Part shown: in pieces, positions 1-4,473 of the stretch
How the letters are laid out: every line of letters starts with the position of its first letter
How positions within the stretch are numbered: the first letter of the stretch is position 1
Source: Chitinophagales bacterium
Lineage (GTDB): Bacteria; Bacteroidota; Bacteroidia; Chitinophagales; UBA2359
NCBI GenBank assembly: GCA_020629595.1
Contig: JAHDDA010000133.1
Location: 1-7,480 of the forward strand
Direction of reading: 5' to 3'
Length of the DNA: 7,480 nt
Translations under genes and position numbers: made by a program
Notes under the pieces: generated by a model
Database searches by the model: none
What the model was told of the DNA's origin: nothing
Seen by the model: only the letters and a program-made list of their open reading frames with translations

Positions 1-629
1 GATTTTGGATGAGGTGGTTCTGCCTTTCTGTAACCAAAAGCTACCATATAAGATAAACCATATTTTTCAGTATCAATTCCAAATTTTTCGCTTAAAATTG
101 CCTCTACTTTTGTTTGGTGAAAACCCTCAATTGGGCAACTATCAATACCTATTAAAGCAGCCGAAGTCATCATATTTGCCAATGGAATATAACATTGCTT
201 TGCCGCCCAATCAAATAATTTTTTATCAGTATCTAAGTCAAAATCACTTTCTTGAAAAGTTTTGTAAAAACCGCCATAAATTTCAATTACATCGGCAGGA
301 AACTGCTTTACATCTTTCATCATTGACATAATATAATCGGCATCGTGTTTGGTCATAGGTGCTTTCATTGTTAAGCCCAAAACAAAATGGCTTGCCGTAT
401 CTAATTTTAAAGGTGCTCCCCAAGCTACTGGCTTTAAAGATTCACGCAAGTCTTTATCTTGTACAACAACAAAATGCCACGGCTCAAAACCAAATGAACT
501 TGGCGATAAATGTGCCGTTTCTAAAATGAAGTTTATATCTTCATCTGAAACTGTTTTTGTAGCATCAAATTCTTTGGTGGCGTGTCTAGATTTAAAAGCC
601 TTTATAATGGCTTCTTTTGTAATACTCAT
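1..629 (-). CDS. Nitroreductase family protein (FMN, NAD(P)H-dependent), C-terminus cut by window edge
   Basis: The minus strand is open from the ATG at 629-627 to base 3, giving 209 residues with no stop. Family members are usually about 210-220 residues, so only a few C-terminal residues are missing. Visible nitroreductase features are the N-terminal R15-H16-A17 FMN phosphate contact within KSRHATKEF, the SPSSFGFEPW stretch at residues 42-51, GIDSCPIEGF at about 161-170, and the late YMVAFGYR strand at about 194-201. The SFGFEPW form resembles the NfsB/YfkO-type NAD(P)H nitroreductases. Such enzymes are cytosolic homodimers that use FMN to reduce nitroaromatics, quinones or similar electrophiles; the physiological substrate cannot be read from sequence. 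The gene diverges from an HxlR-type regulator that probably controls it. The start is fixed by a good promoter about 30 nt upstream and by the family N-terminus. Confidence 0.93.
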   Translation of the reverse strand, partial: MSITKEAIIKAFKSRHATKEFDATKTVSDEDINFILETAHLSPSSFGFEPWHFVVVQDKDLRESLKPVAWGAPLKLDTASHFVLGLTMKAPMTKHDADYIMSMMKDVKQFPADVIEIYGGFYKTFQESDFDLDTDKKLFDWAAKQCYIPLANMMTSAALIGIDSCPIEGFHQTKVEAILSEKFGIDTEKYGLSYMVAFGYRKAEPPHPK

Positions 630-642
630 AAATCCTAAATTT

Positions 643-661
643 AACTATATTAATTATAGTT
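643..661. promoter_or_regulatory. Candidate HxlR operator palindrome
   Basis: AACTATA and TATAGTT are perfect 7-bp inverted arms separated by 5 nt, spanning 643-661. The site covers the predicted transcription start of the nitroreductase gene and touches the -33 TTG (660-662) of the regulator gene, so a bound dimer could repress both. The shape resembles the YodB box of Bacillus subtilis (TACTATT-N4-AATAGTA as I recall it), the target of an HxlR-family repressor that controls a nitroreductase and an azoreductase. A further half-site, TATAGT, lies at 673-678. Binding is inferred. Confidence 0.55.
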
Positions 662-690
662 GCAAACATAAGTATAGTAAATTAAATTTG
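660..690 (+). promoter_or_regulatory. Promoter of the hxlR-type regulator gene
   Basis: TTG at 660-662, a 20-nt spacer and TAAATTTG at 683-690 (exact TAnnTTTG) form a Bacteroidota promoter on the plus strand. It occupies the same DNA as the divergent nitroreductase promoter. The expected transcription start is near 697, giving a leader of about 35 nt before the ATG at 732. Confidence 0.65.
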
Positions 691-693
691 CAA
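663..693 (-). promoter_or_regulatory. Promoter of the nitroreductase gene (Bacteroidota -33/-7 type)
   Basis: Read on the minus strand, TTG (693-691) is followed after 20 nt by TATGTTTG (670-663), an exact TAnnTTTG -7 element. The expected transcription start is near 656-658, leaving a leader of about 28 nt before the ATG at 629. The consensus is established for Flavobacterium and Bacteroides; use of this copy is inferred. Confidence 0.7.
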
Positions 694-731
694 TAACGGT
701 CAAATTGGATAGTATAAATTTAGAAAGGAAA

Positions 732-1067
732 ATGCATAGGTTTAACGGAAAAGAATATCCTTGTTGTACTAGCTTAACAATGGGTATTATTGGTGGAAAA
801 TGGAAAACAGCCATTTTGTATTACTTAATGGAAGAAACATTACGATACAACGAGTTGAGAAAAAAAATGCCAACTGTAACCGAAAGAACTTTAAGCCTTC
901 AACTAAAAACCTTAGAAGAAGACGGTTTGATAAATAGAAAAGTATTTACTTCAAAACCACCCTTAAAAGTAGAATATTCCTTAACTGAATTTGGAGAAAC
1001 CTTAATTCCAATTATAAAATTTATTGCAGAATGGGGCGATTATGTTTCGCAAAATTATTCCGATTAG
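732..1067 (+). CDS. HxlR-family winged-helix transcriptional regulator
   Basis: The product is a 111-residue DNA-binding protein of the HxlR family. Landmarks are Cys11-Cys12, then GIIGGKWK (18-25), the family signature; a recognition helix around TERTLSLQLKTLEEDGLINR at about 58-77; and a wing ending in VEYSLTEFG. Cys11 lies 13 residues before the signature Trp24, the spacing of the conserved N-terminal cysteine in many members, which in YodB acts as a redox or electrophile sensor. The ATG at 732 is preferred over an in-frame TTG at 705: it follows the A/G-rich AGAAAGGAAA, gives the usual N-terminal length, and TTG 705 would lie only about 8 nt after the predicted transcription start. It diverges from the nitroreductase gene, probably represses it and autoregulates. 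The inducer is unknown. Confidence 0.92.
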   Translation: MHRFNGKEYPCCTSLTMGIIGGKWKTAILYYLMEETLRYNELRKKMPTVTERTLSLQLKTLEEDGLINRKVFTSKPPLKVEYSLTEFGETLIPIIKFIAEWGDYVSQNYSD

Positions 1068-1076
1068 GATTTAGTT

Positions 1077-1084
1077 TATATTTG
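1077..1084 (+). promoter_or_regulatory. -7 element for the first toxin-antitoxin cassette
   Basis: TATATTTG is an exact match to TAnnTTTG, 18 nt before the antitoxin ATG at 1103 and just after the regulator's stop. No clear TTG -33 element is seen at the usual distance, so this rests on the -7 element alone. The predicted leader is only about 12 nt. Confidence 0.5.
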
Positions 1085-1128
1085 TTTAAAATCTGAATTT
1101 TTATGAAAGATACATTAATTGTAAAACC
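1078..1128 (+). repeat. Direct repeat copy 1: leader and first codons of antitoxin 1
   Basis: This stretch matches 1803-1852 at about 47 of 51 aligned positions. Differences are two bases after ATATTT, one T in the T-run before the ATG, and one G/A change in codon 3. It covers the end of the -7 element, the shared leader TTAAAATCTGAA and the first eight codons. Conservation of non-coding leader as well as coding sequence points to a recent common origin or gene conversion. Confidence 0.9.
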
Positions 1129-1501
1129 TTTAGATATCCAAAAATTGAATGCTCTAAAAGATTTTATGTATTCAAATAATATTGGGTTTATTGAACATAA
1201 AGAAACATTTTCAATAATTGAAATTGATATTGTTAGATTTGAGGATAAAATATTTGTTTTAAATGAAAAGATAACATTAACTATTACTGTAAATAAAGAT
1301 ACTTTCTATGTAGAAAATAATTTTTTAGATATTTTATCTTGTGGAAACTCATTTTCAGAAGCAATGGAAGCCTTTAACTTTAGCTTTTATGCAAATATTG
1401 AAAATTACTACTTTGAAGAAGATAACAATTTGACTCACAATGCAATTAAACTTAAAAACAAACTCCAAAGTTTAGTAAAAAAAATAATAAATGAGAGCTA
1501 G
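1103..1501 (+). CDS. Putative antitoxin, composite: DUF2683-like head plus HicB-like body
   Basis: A 132-residue protein with two parts. Residues 1-29 (MKDTLIVKP... to IGF) match the head of the DUF2683-type antitoxin encoded at 1827 at 16 of 29 positions. Residues about 55-125 form a different body: strands KITLTITVNKDTFYV, then GNSFSEAMEAF and the acidic, helical FEEDNNLTHNAIKLKNKL. That recalls the partner proteins of HicA-like toxins, with a strand pair followed by a G-x-(S/T)-x-x-EA helix. The stop overlaps the downstream toxin start by 11 nt, the tight coupling normal for antitoxin-toxin pairs. The likely role is to neutralise the toxin encoded at 1491 and autoregulate. The family call is from memory of sequence patterns; the pairing and head homology are seen directly. 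The ATG at 1103 matches the start of its homologue. Confidence 0.6.
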   Translation: MKDTLIVKPLDIQKLNALKDFMYSNNIGFIEHKETFSIIEIDIVRFEDKIFVLNEKITLTITVNKDTFYVENNFLDILSCGNSFSEAMEAFNFSFYANIENYYFEEDNNLTHNAIKLKNKLQSLVKKIINES

Positions 1502-1781
1502 GAAAACTAAGGATTTAAAAAAAGTGCTAAAACAAAAAGGATTTGAACTTAAGCCTGAAAAAAAGCATCATCAATATTATTACCTGATTGTAGATAACAA
1601 AAAAACAGCCATAAAAACATACTTTAGCCATAGTAAAAACGAATATGACAGTTTTCTTATGAGTCCAATTAAAAAACAACTCAAGTTTAAATCAACTGAA
1701 AAAGCAGAAGATTTTTTTGATTGTACAATGTCTAAAAAGGATTATGTTGATATGTTAAGAGAAGATAATGAAATTGAGTAA
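1491..1781 (+). CDS. HicA-like mRNA interferase toxin (putative)
   Basis: A 96-residue basic protein. The order is a helix (KTKDLKKVLKQKGF, 6-18), strands with a conserved His pair (KKHHQYYYLIV, 24-34, His26-His27), then KKTAIKTYFSHS (37-48), and a C-terminal extension with MSPIKKQLKF and FFDCTMSKKDYVDML. Helix-strand-strand-strand with a His in the first strands is the layout of the dsRNA-binding-like HicA fold, whose toxins cleave mRNA through a histidine. The SH...LMSxxxKQLK...DC.MS..DY tail is typical, as I recall it, of a longer HicA-like branch in bacteria and archaea. Its ATG overlaps the antitoxin stop by 11 nt, implying translational coupling. The gene order antitoxin then toxin is the reverse of classical hicAB but common for this branch. 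An alternative is an uncharacterised RNA-binding protein; the catalytic residue is inferred. Confidence 0.6.
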   Translation: MRARKTKDLKKVLKQKGFELKPEKKHHQYYYLIVDNKKTAIKTYFSHSKNEYDSFLMSPIKKQLKFKSTEKAEDFFDCTMSKKDYVDMLREDNEIE

Positions 1782-1802
1782 CACAAGGATTAACTAATGA
1801 CA

Positions 1803-1852
1803 ATATTTACTTAAAATCTGAATTTTATGAAAAATACATTAATTGTAAAACC
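1803..1852 (+). repeat. Direct repeat copy 2: leader and first codons of antitoxin 2
   Basis: Second copy of the segment at 1078-1128. The position equivalent to the -7 element reads AATATTTA (1802-1809) instead of TATATTTG, so it has lost both the first T and the final G of TAnnTTTG. The leader TTAAAATCTGAA and the coding start are kept. Confidence 0.9.
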
Positions 1853-2075
1853 AAAAACTATTGAACAACTTGAAGCCTTAAAAACTTTTTTAAGTGCCTT
1901 TAAAATTGACTTTTCTCTTTCAAACAAAGAAGAAGAAATATCTGTTGCCAAAGAAGATAAAAGCCCCTACAATCCTGAATTTGTTGCTAAGATTTTGAAA
2001 TCACAAGAAGAGCGTAAAGCTGGAAAGGGAAAAGTAGTTACTATTGAAGAATTAGAGGCTAAGTTATGCAAATAG
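1827..2075 (+). CDS. DUF2683-type antitoxin of a Txe/YoeB module
   Basis: An 82-residue protein beginning MKNTLIVKPKTIEQLEALK, a strand plus helix head, followed by a charged linker and the C-terminal stretch SPYNPEFVAKILKSQEE then GKGKVVTIEELEAKL (47-80). That combination is the pattern I know from small Bacteroidota proteins encoded directly before YoeB-type toxins. The C-terminal part probably wraps the toxin and blocks its active site, while the head is the likely dimerisation or DNA-binding part; the latter is inference. The gene overlaps the toxin gene by 10 nt. Its head is homologous to that of the antitoxin encoded at 1103, and there is no Shine-Dalgarno. Its own -7 element is degenerate, so it may be read mainly from the upstream promoter. 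Confidence 0.82.
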   Translation: MKNTLIVKPKTIEQLEALKTFLSAFKIDFSLSNKEEEISVAKEDKSPYNPEFVAKILKSQEERKAGKGKVVTIEELEAKLCK

Positions 2076-2329
2076 TATTTATGTCCAAAGCAATTGAAGA
2101 TTTAGACGAATGGGAAAAGTCAGGTAATGTGAAAATATTACGCAAAATAGTCAAATTGACCGTAGCAATTCAAAAAGATGCGTATGAAGGTATTGGGAAA
2201 CCAGAAGAATTGAAACACGAATTATCAGGATTTTGGTCAAGAAGAATTAATCAAGAGCATAGAATAGTGTATGAAGTTTTAGAAGATGAAAATAGAATTT
2301 ACATTCACTCTCTCAAAGGGCATTACTAA
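2066..2329 (+). CDS. yoeB: Txe/YoeB-family mRNA interferase toxin
   Basis: An 87-residue protein with the complete YoeB signature: GKPEELKHELSGFWSRRI (44-61), EHRIVYEV (64-71) and the C-terminal GHY. The residues equivalent to E. coli YoeB Glu46, Arg65, His83 and Tyr84 are present here as Glu47, Arg66, His86 and Tyr87, so the catalytic set looks intact. YoeB-type toxins bind the ribosomal A site and cut the mRNA being translated. The length matches the family (about 84-88). Its start overlaps the antitoxin stop by 10 nt, as expected for a coupled pair. The stop lies only 19 nt before uvrB, with no terminator-like hairpin between, so read-through into uvrB is plausible. Confidence 0.95.
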   Translation: MQIVFMSKAIEDLDEWEKSGNVKILRKIVKLTVAIQKDAYEGIGKPEELKHELSGFWSRRINQEHRIVYEVLEDENRIYIHSLKGHY

Positions 2330-2348
2330 AAAATAATCCATTAAAAAA

Positions 2349-4397
2349 GTGTTCAAACTAGTATCAGACTTTAATCCAGCGGGCGACCAACCCAATGCCA
2401 TAAAACAATTGGTAGAAGGCGTAAACAAAGGCGAAAATGCACAAGTATTGTTGGGCGTAACAGGTTCGGGGAAAACCTTTACAATGGCAAATGTTATCCA
2501 ATTAGTTAACAAGCCAACCTTAATATTGTCGCATAACAAAACTTTAGTTGCTCAATTGTATGGGGAATTTTCACAATTTTTTCCAGAAAACGCCATAGAG
2601 TATTATGTTTCCTATTACGACTACTACCAACCCGAAGCCTATTTGCCAGTAACAGGTACGTATATTGAAAAAGACCTTTCTATAAACGATGAAGTAGAAA
2701 AGTTGCGTCTTAGGGCAACTACCGCTTTACTTTCAGGGCGTAGAGATGTGGTAGTTTTAGCATCTATTTCGTGTATTTATGGAATGGGCAATCCTGCCGA
2801 TTTCAAAAATAATATTATTCGTGTTTCGGTGGGTTCTATTGTAAGCCGAAATCAGTTTTTATTTGCTTTGGTTTCTGCCTTGTATTCTCGTACCGAAGAT
2901 GTTTTTGAACGTGGAACTTTTAGGGTACGAGGTGATACGGTTGATATTTTCCTACCCTATTCTGAACGTGCTGTGCGGGTAGTATTTTTTGGTGATGAAA
3001 TTGAAGAATTAGAATACATTGAACCTTCATCTGGAAAAACCATTCAAGCCATTGAAGATATTGCCATTTTTCCTGCTAGTATTTATCAAACAGCACAAGA
3101 CCAAATGGGTCCTATCATCAATCAAATTCAAGATGATTTAGCCAAGCAAGTAAGCTTTTTTGAAGAACAACAAAAATTTGAAGAAGCCAAACGCCTAAAA
3201 GAACGCACCGAATTTGATTTGGAAATGATACGTGAATTGGGTTATTGTTCAGGAATTGAGAATTATTCTCGTTATTTAGATGGAAGAAAGCCTGGTGAGC
3301 GTCCTTTTTGTTTGTTAGATTATTTTCCAGATGATTTTTTAATGATTATAGATGAAAGTCACCAAAGTGTACCACAAGTACGAGCAATGTTTGGAGGCGA
3401 TAGAGCCAGAAAAATAAATTTGGTAGAACACGGTTTTCGTTTGCCTGCCGCCATGGATAACCGACCATTGAATTTCGATGAATTTGAAAAATTAGTGCCA
3501 CAAACTATTTATGTTTCGGCAACGCCAAGCGATTTTGAGTTGGCAAAAGTGAATGGCGAAGTGGTAGAACAAATTGTACGACCAACGGGTTTGTTAGATC
3601 CTATAATTGATGTTCGCCCAAGTATAAACCAAGTAGATGATTTGATAGGCGAAATTAACACCAGAATTGAACGCAATGAAAGGGTTTTAATTACCACTTT
3701 AACCAAGCGAATGGCAGAGGAATTGACCAAATATTTAACCAAATTAAGTATTGATACTCGCTACATTCATTCGGAAGTAGATACAATGGAACGGGTAGAA
3801 ATTTTAAGAGATTTACGTTTGGGAGAATTTTCGGTTTTAGTAGGTGTAAACCTTTTACGTGAAGGTTTAGATTTACCCGAAGTTTCTTTGGTTGCCATTT
3901 TAGATGCCGATAAAGAAGGTTTTTTACGCAACGATAAATCGCTTATTCAAACTGCAGGACGTGCCGCCCGTAATGCCAATGGTTTGGTAATTATGTATGC
4001 CGATAGAATTACCGCTTCTATGCAGAGAGTTTTAGATGATAATGCCTACAAGCGTAAAAAACAAATGGATTATAATTTAGAACATAATATTACACCAACA
4101 ACAGTTTTCAAATCGGAAGAACAAATACGCAAGCAAGCAGGCGTTTTAGATATTAGAAAAGATATGCCGGGCAAAGAAACACCTGAAGAAAGTAAGGTTT
4201 ATGAATTGCCAAAACAAATGAGTTTAGCTGCCGATCCTGTGGTGCAATATATGGGAAAAGATGAATTGGAAAAAACTTTGGCTACCAGCAAAAAGCGTAT
4301 GTTAAAAGCTGCTAAAGAAGAAGATTTCTTAGCCGCTGCCAAGTTTAGAGACGAAATGTTTGAGTTGGAAAAAATTATTAAAGAAAAATTTGGATAA
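2349..4397 (+). CDS. uvrB: Excinuclease ABC subunit B (UvrB)
   Basis: UvrB is the damage-verifying ATPase of nucleotide excision repair; it is loaded by UvrA and then recruits UvrC for incision. At 682 residues it has the normal length. Visible parts are Walker A GVTGSGKT (36-43), the DNA-clamping beta-hairpin YYVSYYDYYQPEAYLP (85-100), the IDESH Walker B, the YVSATP motif, the GVNLLREGLDLPEVSLVAI and QTAGRAARN helicase motifs V and VI, and a C-terminal UVR motif (KKRMLKAAKEEDFLAAAKFRDE) that binds UvrC. Nothing appears broken. The GTG at 2349 gives MFKLVSDFNPAGDQP, the usual N-terminus. No ATG is available in frame upstream; a stop at 2334-2336 leaves only an ATT at 2340 as an alternative. 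No TAnnTTTG promoter is visible between the toxin gene and this start. Confidence 0.98.
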   Translation: MFKLVSDFNPAGDQPNAIKQLVEGVNKGENAQVLLGVTGSGKTFTMANVIQLVNKPTLILSHNKTLVAQLYGEFSQFFPENAIEYYVSYYDYYQPEAYLPVTGTYIEKDLSINDEVEKLRLRATTALLSGRRDVVVLASISCIYGMGNPADFKNNIIRVSVGSIVSRNQFLFALVSALYSRTEDVFERGTFRVRGDTVDIFLPYSERAVRVVFFGDEIEELEYIEPSSGKTIQAIEDIAIFPASIYQTAQDQMGPIINQIQDDLAKQVSFFEEQQKFEEAKRLKERTEFDLEMIRELGYCSGIENYSRYLDGRKPGERPFCLLDYFPDDFLMIIDESHQSVPQVRAMFGGDRARKINLVEHGFRLPAAMDNRPLNFDEFEKLVPQTIYVSATPSDFELAKVNGEVVEQIVRPTGLLDPIIDVRPSINQVDDLIGEINTRIERNERVLITTLTKRMAEELTKYLTKLSIDTRYIHSEVDTMERVEILRDLRLGEFSVLVGVNLLREGLDLPEVSLVAILDADKEGFLRNDKSLIQTAGRAARNANGLVIMYADRITASMQRVLDDNAYKRKKQMDYNLEHNITPTTVFKSEEQIRKQAGVLDIRKDMPGKETPEESKVYELPKQMSLAADPVVQYMGKDELEKTLATSKKRMLKAAKEEDFLAAAKFRDEMFELEKIIKEKFG

Positions 4398-4427
4398 GTT
4401 TAAGTTTCAACTTTTGTATTCTTAAAC
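4398..4427 (+). other. Weak AT-rich hairpin after uvrB
   Basis: GTTTAAG (4398-4404) and CTTAAAC (4421-4427) are perfect 7-bp inverted arms around a 16-nt loop, immediately after the uvrB stop. With two G/C pairs per arm and no following T-run it is a poor terminator. It may slow transcription or mean nothing. Confidence 0.25.
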
Positions 4428-4473
4428 ATTCAACAATTAACTTCGCCAAATTCTAAAATCGAAAAATAAAATC

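Noticed and set aside
5..696. Plus-strand reading frames at 5-331 and 349-696
   Set aside because: They are antisense to the nitroreductase, whose minus-strand frame is open throughout and carries recognisable family motifs.
705..731. TTG start for the HxlR regulator at 705
   Set aside because: It would add nine residues not typical of the family and lies almost at the predicted transcription start; ATG 732 has a purine-rich upstream stretch.
2279..2539. Minus-strand frame across the yoeB-uvrB junction
   Set aside because: It is opposite two well-supported genes and has no recognisable protein features.
3509..3742. Minus-strand frame inside uvrB
   Set aside because: Shadow of uvrB; no supporting motif.
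4398..4427. Intrinsic terminator between uvrB and recQ
   Set aside because: The stem is AT-rich with a long loop and lacks a T-run, so it was listed only as a weak hairpin.
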